This document shows, one piece after another, positions 15,314 through 23,710 of a stretch of DNA of 37,354 nt; position 1 is the first letter of the stretch; every line of letters starts with the position of its first letter. The stretch lies in IMG/VR virus record IMGVR_UViG_3300036770_005606, positions 1 through 37,354 of that record, one strand, 5' to 3'. Source of the stretch: a virus. The position numbers were made by a program, and so were the translations under genes. The notes below the pieces were generated by a model, which was not told where the DNA came from, made no database searches, and saw only the letters and a list, made by a program, of their open reading frames with translations.

Positions 15314-15652
15314 TTATGCGCATGTGGCAGTGCCGCTTACTGCCTGGTTGAATAATAGGTTGATCTCGTTGTTGCTCAGGACCTGCACCTCGCCAAATAT
15401 GTGTTGCCCGCTGGCGTTGCGGGCAATGACGTTAGGCACTTTGCCCAGGTTGTGGACGATGTTCCAGGTGCTGCTAACACTGCCCTGCGTATGCAGATAG
15501 CTTTTATCTGCAAGGCCTTTGCCCTGCAGATAGGTGACCATTTGCGTGGCAGTGGCTTTCTGCTCGCTGCCTGTGCTGGGTTGGTAGTAGAACTCCCAGT
15601 TGTCGGTCACGTTAGCAGCAAGGTCGAAATTGCGGGGTTTCTTGTTTGCCAT
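15314..15652 (-). CDS. Small tail-fibre tip-like protein
   Basis: 112 aa. The C-terminal half (WNIVHNLGKVPNVIARNASGQHIFGEVQVLSNNEINLLFNQAVSGTA) is the β-domain often found at the end of tail fibres. The corresponding HNLG element also occurs in the neighbouring 388-aa fibre (LTHNLGTRSVTVRV). The N-terminal 40 residues are polar. It may be a stand-alone fibre tip or an accessory subunit. Confidence 0.85.
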   Translation of the reverse strand: MANKKPRNFDLAANVTDNWEFYYQPSTGSEQKATATQMVTYLQGKGLADKSYLHTQGSVSSTWNIVHNLGKVPNVIARNASGQHIFGEVQVLSNNEINLLFNQAVSGTATCA

Positions 15653-15659
15653 TTTGATT

Positions 15660-16973
15660 TTAGTTAAGTTCGAAATAGCCGTTGCCGGTGTTGAGTTCCC
15701 AGTAACCGTTGCTGTTCGTCTCCCAGACGTTGTTGCCTTCCGGCGGTATCAGCCCGGCTTTGATTTTAGTAAATGAGTAAGGGGCCAAAGAGCGCACCGC
15801 ATCAAAATCAAGGTAAACAGGCGACGTGCCTGTTTCAAAAATGTCGTAGTTGTTTTCAGTAAGTCGGAGCCGGTAGTAGTTCTGATCGGTGAATTCGAGA
15901 AGTTTGTTTTCAATCAACAATTCCTGCAGGGCATCCGCATCATCCAGCCGGATGGCGCCGGTGCGGTAGGTGAACAGGTTATTCCAGTTGCGGTCGTGTT
16001 GCAGCACGGCGCCGGTGGTAGGCGTGTAGCCAAAGCCTGTAACGCGCTCTGTCAGCTGGCGGTCTATCTGGAGGCGTTTGCGTTTGCGTCCGGTGGCCCG
16101 CAGGATGTGCGGGTTATTGAAGGACCCGAACCAAATCAAATCCGATGGGTGCGTCTGATACGTGTCGTCTATGTAGTAAGTGAACAGCTGTGACTGTGCA
16201 GTTACCGCCGCCTGAGTCGAGATGTTCATGTCATAGACTCGCACGGTGTATTTTAATGCAGCTGCATCCAGCCCCAACTTTTGCGGCCCTGTGGGAAAAA
16301 CGGCTGCTTGCCAGGCAGCCAGGCTGACGGCATCATCAGGGCTGTCGGCTACTCCCGTGTGCTTGTACAGCGTGGATCCTATCTGCACACCGCTGGCATT
16401 GTACTGCTTCACCTCGAGGCCGAAATACTTGGTTGAGTCGGTGTGGTTGAGGAAGGTAAGCACGTCTTTCTGCGTTCGGTACAAAGTCTTGCCGCTGGGC
16501 ATGAATGTCAGCAGCGCATTGCTGGCGGTTACGTTGTCTAGGAAGGAATACAGCCCAGCATAGTGCCAGTCAGCCCCGCCGTATAACACGCTGTATGCGC
16601 TGGAGGTGGTTGCTGTTTGTGGGGTCTGTGGGTTGCCGTATTTCTCAAAATACTCAAGCTTGTATCGACGAAGCGTATCAGTTTGATACGGGTGAGGATC
16701 CTCCAGGTCAGGCACGCGGAAAGGAGTGTTAAGAGCGCACTCGCTGTCGAGTATTTTTTCAAGGTAAAAATTTGTGAAGCCGTTTGCATCTGGGATGGCT
16801 TCTATCTCTGCAACCTGGGCAAAAGTGTTGGAGTTCCAGACTTTTTCAAAAAGCACCCTGAGCACAACGCGATAATTGTCCAGCGAGGTGTAGCTCGTGG
16901 ACAGTATGCGGGCGTGCACCATGTTCTTCGACAAGCTCACGCTTTCAGGTTGTATGGAAAGAGATATAGCCAT
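15660..16973 (-). CDS. Structural protein of the tail unit with repeated C-terminal WELN-type motif
   Basis: 437 aa, β-rich, with many Asn, Tyr and Thr. It starts MAISLSIQPESVSLSKNMVHARILST and includes DLIWFGSFNNPHILRATGRKRKRLQIDRQL. The C-terminus ends in a repeated aromatic Glu-Leu-Asn pattern (WETNSNGYWELNTGNGYFELN) also seen as FWELNSGG at the end of the next gene upstream. The two genes are 1 bp apart. A tail or baseplate role is inferred from position; I recognise no domain. Confidence 0.82.
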   Translation of the reverse strand: MAISLSIQPESVSLSKNMVHARILSTSYTSLDNYRVVLRVLFEKVWNSNTFAQVAEIEAIPDANGFTNFYLEKILDSECALNTPFRVPDLEDPHPYQTDTLRRYKLEYFEKYGNPQTPQTATTSSAYSVLYGGADWHYAGLYSFLDNVTASNALLTFMPSGKTLYRTQKDVLTFLNHTDSTKYFGLEVKQYNASGVQIGSTLYKHTGVADSPDDAVSLAAWQAAVFPTGPQKLGLDAAALKYTVRVYDMNISTQAAVTAQSQLFTYYIDDTYQTHPSDLIWFGSFNNPHILRATGRKRKRLQIDRQLTERVTGFGYTPTTGAVLQHDRNWNNLFTYRTGAIRLDDADALQELLIENKLLEFTDQNYYRLRLTENNYDIFETGTSPVYLDFDAVRSLAPYSFTKIKAGLIPPEGNNVWETNSNGYWELNTGNGYFELN

Positions 16974-16974
16974 G

Positions 16975-17580
16975 TTATTCGTTTCCTACCCAAAGGCCCC
17001 CGGAATTAAGCTCCCAGAATCCAAGGATTTCAGGCGCGTTGCCATCATACTGAAACGGCGACAACTGCTGCCACGGTGTCACCGGATGACAAGAAAGCCG
17101 GAACTCCTTAGCCGGCTGAAATTCAAAAGTGACCAGGATGCCATCATAGCTTCCATCGCCCGTGTTGATCATGCTCTGAGCATTAATGTTCAGCGATTCC
17201 ATCGTGTCAGCCATGTTGCCAAACAACGGATGCCCGTTGCTGCTATCCCCCAGCATGTGCGTGATGAAATCTGCAGCAATGGTCTCCACTTGGTTCCGGC
17301 AAATAATCCGAACCGCAGCGCCATCGTTTCGCAGGTTTAACTTCTTTCCCACAATGAAGCCTCCCTGCTTGCGCTGGAACTGGTATGCGCCCACTTCTCC
17401 CACTCCCCAGGTGTAGTCTATCAGTCGGAAAAAAAAGCCCGTAGAAGAGACCTGGCCGCGAAAATCGCCCACTGCTTCTTCCACGCTTACCACCTCAAAC
17501 ACCTTGTCCCCCTCCTGGTGCTGAAGGGATGGATGAAGCTGGCAAAGCCATTTGAAATAATCGACGTATAGTTGATACAT
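16975..17580 (-). CDS. Structural protein, first gene of the tail-fibre unit
   Basis: 201 aa (MYQLYVDYFKWLCQLHPSLQHQEGDKVFEVVSVEEAV...), ending ILGFWELNSGGLWVGNE, a tag related to the end of the following 437-aa protein. The start ATG lies 5 bases after the CATATTTG box of promoter-like motif 3. In Bacteroidota prophages genes of this type lie between terminase and fibres. The exact function is unknown. Confidence 0.8.
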   Translation of the reverse strand: MYQLYVDYFKWLCQLHPSLQHQEGDKVFEVVSVEEAVGDFRGQVSSTGFFFRLIDYTWGVGEVGAYQFQRKQGGFIVGKKLNLRNDGAAVRIICRNQVETIAADFITHMLGDSSNGHPLFGNMADTMESLNINAQSMINTGDGSYDGILVTFEFQPAKEFRLSCHPVTPWQQLSPFQYDGNAPEILGFWELNSGGLWVGNE

Positions 17581-17584
17581 GGGG

Positions 17585-17619
17585 CAAATATGAGCTGCTT
17601 CAAAAAAGTAAAAAAGGAC
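17585..17619 (-). promoter_or_regulatory. Promoter-like motif copy 3 (GTCCTTTTTTA, N16, CATATTTG)
   Basis: Minus strand: GTCC, TTTTTTA, 16 bases, CATATTTG. The box ends 5 bases upstream of the ATG at 17580, the same distance as in copies 4 and 5. If it is a promoter the mRNA would be almost leaderless. Confidence 0.55.
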
Positions 17620-17775
17620 AGCAAAACCGGTTAAAGCGGTTCCTTTGCCTTCTTTTTGACTGACAAACTATTAATACCACAAGTCAAAACCCTTATAATT
17701 TTGGTTTGCAGCCGCGCACCTCGGCTTTGCCTGTCTTCGTCCGCGATTCGGGATTGCGGATTTTCAGGATATATG

Positions 17776-19479
17776 CTACGATGCGCTGATTCTTAGTCCT
17801 GGTGAATAGCCGCCTGATGTATTGACAATTGATGAAAACAAGCCAAGAATCGGCTTGTCGTTGGCATCGCTAAGGTCGGTAGCGTGTTGCCTTGGTACCA
17901 GCGATGATCGCTCGCTGCTTTTGTCTTTGTGAATGCCGTACCTGTCTTGCTTCGTCCTGGCGTTACGCATGGACACATATAGCTCTTTGCAGTTGCCCTT
18001 GTTCATGCGGTAGCGCGGGAGTTGCGGGTGGCCTCGGAGCAGATAAGACCAGGTAAGATAGTTCAACTCGTGATTCTCATTGCGCCCGCCAATGGTCATC
18101 AGGCGAGGCTGCCAGCCAAGTGCGCGCAGTTGTTGGGCTGCACGTTGCGCCCTGGTCTCTTTTGTGATACCGGTGGCTACATTGCCTTGGTTGTCGTAGA
18201 AGAGATACAGCTCCTTGTTGCTGGCCTGATGTGGTTGATAGTAGTTGTGGAACTTTGTGAACAGATCGTCCTGGATCTCCTGATTGTCGCCCAGTACAAA
18301 CATGGACTTGATAGTCCGATATTCATTGATAGACTTCAAGTGCTGGTTCACAGTGAGACAGTTGATGACTGCGCCCCAGTCAATGCCCAGTATCAGCGGC
18401 TGCCCTCTGACCAGGTCGCTGTCTCCAAGGCAAGAAGGAGCCTTGCCGACGCCGTCGTAGTAGTCGTAGTCGTAACTGGTGTACATGTGAACCTCTGCAT
18501 CGAGCAGTGAGTAGAAGCCGCCTTTGATACGCTGCGGCCTGATGGATAGATACTCCGCCTTGAACAACATCTCATCGAGGCTGCTTTCCTTGGCACGCTG
18601 GATATAGTTGGCCGGCAGATTCTTTCTGTTCACCTCCCAGGTTGCTTTGATGAACAACATCTCGTTCATGCTGGCCTTTAGTTTCTTGATTTCGTCTTTG
18701 TCGTGGCTCCGCTTCATCTTCTCTACAATGTCCTCGCGGCGCTGGTTGATGCGCTCTTCCATTTCTTCATACCAAATACCAGTGTCGGTGACTGCGGTGG
18801 TGGAGGTGTACAGCTCGTTGAGGTATAGCGGCGTGCCGTCAAATATCTTGTGATTGCTTCCACGCACCCGAGGCCGCTGGTCAGTGTCCAGCTTCTTTTT
18901 GTCCAGCTGGGTGGCTTCGTCGGCAATCAGGCTGTCGGAGTTGAGGGACTTGCCATCTCCCTGAATGTCTTGCGACACCAAGTTATAAACTGCGCCGGTC
19001 CAAAAGTATATCACCTTGTCCCACTTCAGCGGTGGTTTGTATGGCATCGGGAAATTCCAGGATGCAGGCGGGCGCCTCCCAACAAAGAAGTGCAGGTTTT
19101 GGAATAGCCCCAAGGTTTCAAGGCCATGGATGGTAGTGGGCAGCGTGCGGGTGAGTATTTGCTGGTAAGTTTCACCGACCAGCATATTGGCTGATCGTGG
19201 CAGCTCCATGACTATGCGCTGTATGCGGCGGGCTATGCCTGTTGACTTGCCGGAGCCGGCACCTGCTTCGACGTACATCTCCCGGCACTTGTCTGCAAAG
19301 TAGTCCATGGAAACTTGCAGCAGGTTCATCTCTATTTTGCGATAGGACTTGCCTACCTGTCGCAGCAGGCTTTGCCAATCCTTTGAGCCGCGTTCGTGGA
19401 GACGATCAATCTCCTTTCTGATCAGGTCCTCCTGTGACAGGTTCGAAGTCGATGTCTTCTGCTGTTTTTCCATTTTCAA
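17776..19479 (-). CDS. terL: Terminase large subunit
   Basis: 567 aa. ATPase domain: Walker A GAGSGKST (73-80) and Walker B SLIADEA (about 183-189, Asp187-Glu188). Nuclease domain: ILGIDWG (Asp367, first metal-binding aspartate) and the downstream LFYDNQGNVATG segment. The protein powers DNA translocation into the prohead through the portal and cuts the concatemer. The ORF start overlaps the 203-aa gene upstream by 74 bp; a second ATG two codons in (MEKQQ) is equally possible. The length is usual for the family. Confidence 0.93.
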   Translation of the reverse strand: MKMEKQQKTSTSNLSQEDLIRKEIDRLHERGSKDWQSLLRQVGKSYRKIEMNLLQVSMDYFADKCREMYVEAGAGSGKSTGIARRIQRIVMELPRSANMLVGETYQQILTRTLPTTIHGLETLGLFQNLHFFVGRRPPASWNFPMPYKPPLKWDKVIYFWTGAVYNLVSQDIQGDGKSLNSDSLIADEATQLDKKKLDTDQRPRVRGSNHKIFDGTPLYLNELYTSTTAVTDTGIWYEEMEERINQRREDIVEKMKRSHDKDEIKKLKASMNEMLFIKATWEVNRKNLPANYIQRAKESSLDEMLFKAEYLSIRPQRIKGGFYSLLDAEVHMYTSYDYDYYDGVGKAPSCLGDSDLVRGQPLILGIDWGAVINCLTVNQHLKSINEYRTIKSMFVLGDNQEIQDDLFTKFHNYYQPHQASNKELYLFYDNQGNVATGITKETRAQRAAQQLRALGWQPRLMTIGGRNENHELNYLTWSYLLRGHPQLPRYRMNKGNCKELYVSMRNARTKQDRYGIHKDKSSERSSLVPRQHATDLSDANDKPILGLFSSIVNTSGGYSPGLRISAS

Positions 19480-20017
19480 TCAATTCGTTCAGAATAATGG
19501 TGCCGGTGCCCTGAACCAGGGAGTTGAGGACCTTGCGGGTGTCGTCATCCAGCACCAGGGCGTAGGCGCCCGGGTTAAGGCGGTCTGGATCTATGCTATC
19601 TGGTTCCTCTTTGTCGAATCCGCCCAGCATAATGAGATTGCGCAGCGCTGATGACATGGCTTTGCTATCTTCTTTTATCTCTGCCAGACGGTAGGCTTTC
19701 ATGGCGAGCGATTTCAAACGCAGCTTTTCAAATTCCCGGTTCTCTTTTTCTAAGTCGCCAAAAACAGTAGCTAGCCCACGGTAGTCAGTGTAGAATTGCG
19801 CATGACTAATGTCAAATGTCGTCATCATAAATGCCATGGCCTCCTGCATACTCATTCCCGATTGAAGCATACATGTACGCAGCTGCACCAAACGCTCATA
19901 CACCTCCATATCGTTCTTGTGCAGCTTTGGCGCTGATGGCCGCCGCGGATCACCGGAGTAGGTGAGCCATTCGTAGATGCGCAGATAGACTGCCGGCACT
20001 TTGGTGTATCTAGTCAT
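19406..20017 (-). CDS. Probable terminase small subunit
   Basis: 203 aa, mostly helical, immediately upstream of and overlapping terL. The segment MLQSGMSMQEAMAFMMTTFDISHAQFYTDYR (about 49-79) looks like a DNA-binding HTH region, and the later KLRLKSLAMKAYRLAEIKEDSKAMSSALRNLIML resembles the oligomerisation helices of small terminases. The C-terminus is acidic. The call rests on synteny and helix pattern. The small subunit would recognise the packaging site and stimulate TerL. It overlaps the 245-aa gene by 4 bp. Confidence 0.72.
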   Translation of the reverse strand: MTRYTKVPAVYLRIYEWLTYSGDPRRPSAPKLHKNDMEVYERLVQLRTCMLQSGMSMQEAMAFMMTTFDISHAQFYTDYRGLATVFGDLEKENREFEKLRLKSLAMKAYRLAEIKEDSKAMSSALRNLIMLGGFDKEEPDSIDPDRLNPGAYALVLDDDTRKVLNSLVQGTGTIILNELIENGKTAEDIDFEPVTGGPDQKGD

Positions 20018-20751
20018 AGGTCAAGCTCGTTTATCAAGCTATTCAGTTCCGCTTGTTTGTTTAGTATTTTGGCCTCATACTTTGCAATGTCAGCAGCGGT
20101 AATGGGCCGAAATTCGTTACCTTTAAGGTGCACTCTCCCCCTGGTAATTGCAATCTGCATTTTCCTGATTGATTCCTTCAAGCTGGCCGCTTGTTTCATC
20201 TTTGTGGATATTTCATCAATTACCTCTGATCTGGCAGGGCCTGACGGCAACTTGCCTGTTTGTTCCCAAGCTCGTGCCGAGTCGTATATTTTGTCGAGCG
20301 CCGGAATGATTACCTCCATGATTTCAACTGCAGCAGACAAGGTCTTTTTGATTTGGCCTTGTGCTGCATACTCGCAAAGCAGCGCGTGATAATGACTGTG
20401 TTGCTTGTGCAGATTGATGGCCCGCTGATACATGTCCCAAATGTCCTGTGGCACGCTTTCTTTTTCTGCAAACAACGGCCCCCAAAACCCGCCGCTGCCT
20501 CCGTTTTTTGTTTTCACCATGCCAGGCTCAGGCTCGTCATTTGATTGAAATTCTAATCTTGCCAATACCATTTTTAGGGTATCTCTCAAAGAATTTTCGA
20601 GATGGGTAGGTACAAACGGAGACGCCATATAGCGCTGGAACTGCGCCCGTACAGTGTGCTTTACATCAGGACAACGGAGCACAATGGCCACGCCTTCAGC
20701 ATAGTAGCCATTTTCCAAAAACTGCCGAATATCCCTTGCCAGCTTGCTCAT
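20014..20751 (-). CDS. Hypothetical helical protein before the terminase genes
   Basis: 245 aa (MSKLARDIRQFLENGYYAEGVAIVLRCPD...), mainly helical with coiled-coil-like C-terminal segments (ISTKMKQAASLKESIRKMQIAI and KYEAKILNKQAELNSLINEL). No catalytic motif is seen. It is the first gene of the terminase unit, behind promoter-like motif 4, with its stop in a 4-bp overlap with the terS candidate. A packaging accessory role is possible from context only. Confidence 0.8.
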   Translation of the reverse strand: MSKLARDIRQFLENGYYAEGVAIVLRCPDVKHTVRAQFQRYMASPFVPTHLENSLRDTLKMVLARLEFQSNDEPEPGMVKTKNGGSGGFWGPLFAEKESVPQDIWDMYQRAINLHKQHSHYHALLCEYAAQGQIKKTLSAAVEIMEVIIPALDKIYDSARAWEQTGKLPSGPARSEVIDEISTKMKQAASLKESIRKMQIAITRGRVHLKGNEFRPITAADIAKYEAKILNKQAELNSLINELDL

Positions 20752-20755
20752 GCTG

Positions 20756-20790
20756 CAAATTTTCCAGCCTTTTTGTTTTCAAAAAAGGAC
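20756..20790 (-). promoter_or_regulatory. Promoter-like motif copy 4 (GTCCTTTTTTG, N16, AAAATTTG)
   Basis: Minus strand: GTCC directly after the T-run of the terminator at 20791-20821, then TTTTTTG, 16 bases, AAAATTTG. The box ends 5 bases before the ATG at 20751. It would drive the terminase unit. Confidence 0.55.
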
Positions 20791-20821
20791 AAAAAAAGCG
20801 CGAAGTGAAACACTCCGCGCT
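20791..20821 (-). terminator. Strong intrinsic terminator after the secreted-protein gene
   Basis: Minus strand: AGCGCGGAGTG, loop TTT, CACTTCGCGCT (11 bp with one G-T), then seven T. It closes the capsid unit after the 148-aa gene and abuts the next promoter-like motif. Confidence 0.93.
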
Positions 20822-20849
20822 TTCAATCGAATCACATACTGTAAAAGAA

Positions 20850-21296
20850 TCAAAACCCTTCTCGTCTCCTTGCAATGGCGTAAATCCTGAGCCTATGAAC
20901 GCCAGTTCCGCTATTGCTTGATTTCAGCCTGACCCTATATCCCCAAAGATGATTCTGACCAGTAAGAACAGGTATACTTGTCATGCTGTAAGCTTGGTTT
21001 CCGGTCGCGGTAATGGTAGCCACAGTATCAGTTAATACCCAGTCTGAGCAGGTGTTACAGGCTGCTTGCTCTACTGTTACAACGTTCGTGGCAGCGCCTG
21101 ACACCTCGGTGTTCACGAGGACAAAGGTGATGTCGCTGGCATTGTCGAATTTGCGGGCAAATTCATAAGTGCCAGTCTCGGTGTTGGTGAGCGTATCAAC
21201 AGCAAACGCCTGTAGATACATGCTGGTGAATTGCGCATTTGCGGAATTCACATAGAAAATCAAAATGAACAGTTGAAAGAAAAATTTCATCGTCAT
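20850..21296 (-). CDS. Secreted protein with signal peptide inside the head-gene unit
   Basis: 148 aa. The N-terminus (MTMKFFFQLFILIFYVNSANAQ) is a clear Sec signal peptide with a likely ANA-Q cleavage site; Met1 or Met3 may be the start. The mature part looks like a small β-sandwich with a CNTC pair (about residues 79-82) and ends RLRIYAIARRREGF. Its start overlaps the stop of the 99-aa gene by 4 bp, so it is translationally coupled to the capsid unit, which is unusual for an exported protein. It might decorate the virion after export, alter the infected cell envelope, or be cargo. No family is recognised. Confidence 0.85.
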   Translation of the reverse strand: MTMKFFFQLFILIFYVNSANAQFTSMYLQAFAVDTLTNTETGTYEFARKFDNASDITFVLVNTEVSGAATNVVTVEQAACNTCSDWVLTDTVATITATGNQAYSMTSIPVLTGQNHLWGYRVRLKSSNSGTGVHRLRIYAIARRREGF

Positions 21297-21592
21297 GCTT
21301 TTTTGTGATTACCACGCCCCTTTGCTTCGGCGGGCTGGATTTCCGATTCACTTATAGTATTTGCAGCTGCGCTCTTTCGGCGCAGGTAAGGGAAGCCGGC
21401 ATCCACCAGTTGCCCGGCATAGGCCGGCTTCAGGTCTCTAAGGTTAACTCTTCCTCCAGGATGCCCCAAATGGGCATATCCAGGATGATGTATAAGCGGA
21501 CCAAAGTTCCAGCCCACCACAACAAACTGCGCTGCCGTTTCCGGCAGCAGCCATTCGTTGGGGTCAACACCAGGATTTTTGATGCGGCTCAT
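21293..21592 (-). CDS. Hypothetical small protein of the head unit
   Basis: 99 aa (MSRIKNPGVDPNEWLLPETAAQFVVVGWNFGPLIHHPGYAHLGHPGGRVNLRDLKPAYAGQL...). It contains a His/Gly/Pro-rich segment and a basic tail. The start is coupled to the preceding stop by a TAATG overlap and the stop to the next start by ATGA. A role in head completion or as a structural accessory is possible. No family is recognised. Confidence 0.8.
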   Translation of the reverse strand: MSRIKNPGVDPNEWLLPETAAQFVVVGWNFGPLIHHPGYAHLGHPGGRVNLRDLKPAYAGQLVDAGFPYLRRKSAAANTISESEIQPAEAKGRGNHKKA

Positions 21593-22125
21593 TAGGCAGT
21601 CAGATCAATGGTACCAGTGTAGATCGGGCAGGAGTAGCCAGTGTCGGCATATACCCGCATCGCGATTCCCGTTCTGTTCGTCTCAGCACCACCGACGCCG
21701 CCGGTAAGCTGCTCCACGTAACAGGGGTTTTCGAGATTGCCGACTACGCTCACCTTGCCGTCTTTGCCTGGAACAAGGAAGATCAGGCAGCCGCTGTTGG
21801 CGATCATGTCATCCACCAGCATGCGCTGTTCCTTGTTGTAGTCAGGTACGAAGAAAACAAACGCGTTGCGGACATATTGACCGCCGACTTCGCCCTGGAT
21901 GGTGTCCACCACATCACCGGTGGCGATGAGAATGTCCAGCTCCAGCCATTTTTTCCCGGTGTCCAGCGTAAAGTCTTGGTTAAAGACCTTTGTGTCACCG
22001 TATGCGGTGGTCACGTTGCCGGTGGCAAAGGTGGTAATGTCGCCTTTTGGGACGAAGTACACCCGTTGCTTCACACCAGGCACCTGGCCATTGCCGCAGG
22101 CTTTGATTACAGAAGATATAGCCAT
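21592..22125 (-). CDS. β-rich structural protein, possibly the tail-tube protein
   Basis: 177 aa, largely predicted β-strands (QRVYFVPKGDITTFATGN, WLELDILIATGDVVDTIQGEVGGQYVRNAFVFFVPD, CLIFLVPGKDGKVSVVGNLENPCYVEQLTGGVGG). Size and fold style suit a tail-tube or head-decoration protein. A long-tailed phage with a tape measure needs a tube protein and no better candidate is seen. It lies two genes after the major capsid protein. The assignment is inferred. Confidence 0.8.
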   Translation of the reverse strand: MAISSVIKACGNGQVPGVKQRVYFVPKGDITTFATGNVTTAYGDTKVFNQDFTLDTGKKWLELDILIATGDVVDTIQGEVGGQYVRNAFVFFVPDYNKEQRMLVDDMIANSGCLIFLVPGKDGKVSVVGNLENPCYVEQLTGGVGGAETNRTGIAMRVYADTGYSCPIYTGTIDLTA

Positions 22126-22155
22126 CTTTGTACTTTTTGTTGTTAAAAAATCAGC

Positions 22156-22617
22156 TTACGCCTGAATCAAAAACGGGTATTTCTTCTTCACCAGGTCAGT
22201 CAACCACTCAGCGGCTGCTGACTGCGTGATGCTTGCCAAAGCCGGGAATTGCTGAAGCTCTTCCTGTGTTGCCGCGCCGCCTTCAGCCAGTCGCATCAGA
22301 GCCGCGGAAGGAACGATTTCACCGTCGCGATAACGGACCTTTGTTTGCCCATCGGCAAACTTGACCGTTTTCTTGACCGCAGCCCCGGTGAATGGATCGC
22401 GATATTCAGCGGTAAATTCGCCATTAACCGGATCCATCGGCTTGATGATAACAGGCCCTCCGTTGGTGACACTGTTGCGTATGGCTTCCAGTTGTTCAGC
22501 GTGGCGCTGGGTCAGTTGGCGGTTGGCCTCTTCGCAGCGCTTCAGCTTCGCTTTCAGCTTTTCTACCTCATTTTCAAAATTGGCGTTTGCCTCTTGGATT
22601 TGATTTTCTTTTGCCAT
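22156..22617 (-). CDS. Coiled-coil structural protein after the major capsid gene
   Basis: 153 aa. Residues ~10-48 are a coiled coil (ENEVEKLKAKLKRCEEANRQLTQRHAEQLEAI). The middle includes GEFTAEYRDPFTGAAVKKTVKFADGQTKVRYRDGEIVP, and the C-terminus is a helical domain (AAAEWLTDLVKKKYPFL). Its start region is duplicated at the gene starting 11203. A head or neck accessory role is suggested by position. Confidence 0.8.
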   Translation of the reverse strand: MAKENQIQEANANFENEVEKLKAKLKRCEEANRQLTQRHAEQLEAIRNSVTNGGPVIIKPMDPVNGEFTAEYRDPFTGAAVKKTVKFADGQTKVRYRDGEIVPSAALMRLAEGGAATQEELQQFPALASITQSAAAEWLTDLVKKKYPFLIQA

Positions 22618-22695
22618 GTCGGAAAAAATTTAACCGGGAAAAGTGGCCGACAACCGGAGCTGCCGACCACGTTTTCCGGCAGGATAAAAGAAGTC

Positions 22696-23673
22696 TTACA
22701 CTTGCTCGTTCACAAACATGTGTTTTGCCGACTCAAAACCGAAGAATCGGTACATTTCAGCAAAGCACTTCAGCTTGCGGTCTTCGGCTTCGAAACGGAA
22801 AACAGGATAGGGATTGTACCCCAGGCGATTGCCGATGATCATACTGCGAAGGTTCGGATCGTTGAACACGCAGACGATGCGGTCGCTGCCTTCCATGGCC
22901 GTGATGCCCACGATATTCTTGTTGTAGTCATCCACCTTGAGCACCAGGTTGTGCGCTGTGGTCGCCTGCACGTTAATGTCGCGGTGCGGGAAGGCATTCT
23001 TGTACGCATCGCTGTACTGCTGAGCACGCGTCTTGCTCATCAGAATCATGCCCGGCTTGTAGCGGTAGTTGACCGGCAGGGCTGCGCAAAAATCGCGCAC
23101 TTGGTCAACCATGGTGCCGGAAACCAGTTCACCGGTTGTGATCGGCGTCAGCGTGTTGGCTGTAACCAGGTCAGCGATGCCCTTTTTCCAACCCGTGAAG
23201 GTGGTGGTCATTGCGCCGGCAGTGCCAGGAGTCGGAGCAGCATACTCGCCAGCCCAGGCAGACTTGTTGAGGTCCTCACGAACCTGGTAGATCACGTGGT
23301 TGTCGATGATGTAGCGGGCATAGTCCCACATGGTAGGATCGTTGCCGTTGCCAGCCTGGAACCAGGCGTTGTTGAAGCGGGAAAAGAACTTGTTCAATTC
23401 CCCTTCGTCAAACTCAAGGTCCACCTTGCCCACTTGCAGGATGTTGGTGATGCCATTCCAACTCTCCGAGTTGTTTGGCGTGAATGCTTTTTGCCAAGGC
23501 TGCAGCACCGTTCCCCCTTCCATTTGCAAGCCTGTGTAGGCGTAGTCGCACGGCTCAAAGGGCAACATCGTCTCAAACTCCAGCTCCTGCTTCAGGCTCT
23601 GGTGAATGAGCGTGCTGTTTTGGTTGGCAAACTGATTCAAAGCGGTCTGCGCCGCTGCGATAGTAATAGCCAT
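22696..23673 (-). CDS. Major capsid protein
   Basis: 325 aa, starting MAITIAAAQTALNQFANQNSTLIHQSLKQELEFETMLPFEPC. It lies directly after the S49 protease/scaffold gene, the usual place for the capsid gene. Typical features are the length, an early helical segment, the MWDYARYIIDNHVIYQVREDL helix and the long β-rich C-terminal part with FRFEAEDRKLKCFAEMYRFFGFESAKHMFVN. It would assemble the HK97-fold shell. No separate delta domain is obvious; the scaffold is supplied by the upstream gene. Confidence 0.88.
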   Translation of the reverse strand: MAITIAAAQTALNQFANQNSTLIHQSLKQELEFETMLPFEPCDYAYTGLQMEGGTVLQPWQKAFTPNNSESWNGITNILQVGKVDLEFDEGELNKFFSRFNNAWFQAGNGNDPTMWDYARYIIDNHVIYQVREDLNKSAWAGEYAAPTPGTAGAMTTTFTGWKKGIADLVTANTLTPITTGELVSGTMVDQVRDFCAALPVNYRYKPGMILMSKTRAQQYSDAYKNAFPHRDINVQATTAHNLVLKVDDYNKNIVGITAMEGSDRIVCVFNDPNLRSMIIGNRLGYNPYPVFRFEAEDRKLKCFAEMYRFFGFESAKHMFVNEQV

Positions 23674-23710
23674 TTTTAAAATTTGAATAGGTTAAGAAAA
23701 TCGGCCTCGG

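Noticed and set aside
17640-17775. Small gene between terminase and the tail unit
   Set aside because: The minus strand has no ATG in this stretch and the plus strand has no credible frame. Only a weak TCCGC/GCGGA hairpin is present.
22249-23679. 476-aa plus-strand open frame antisense to the capsid genes
   Set aside because: It lies opposite the major capsid and coiled-coil genes, has Arg/His/Leu-rich shadow composition and no start context or promoter. The minus-strand proteins are convincing.
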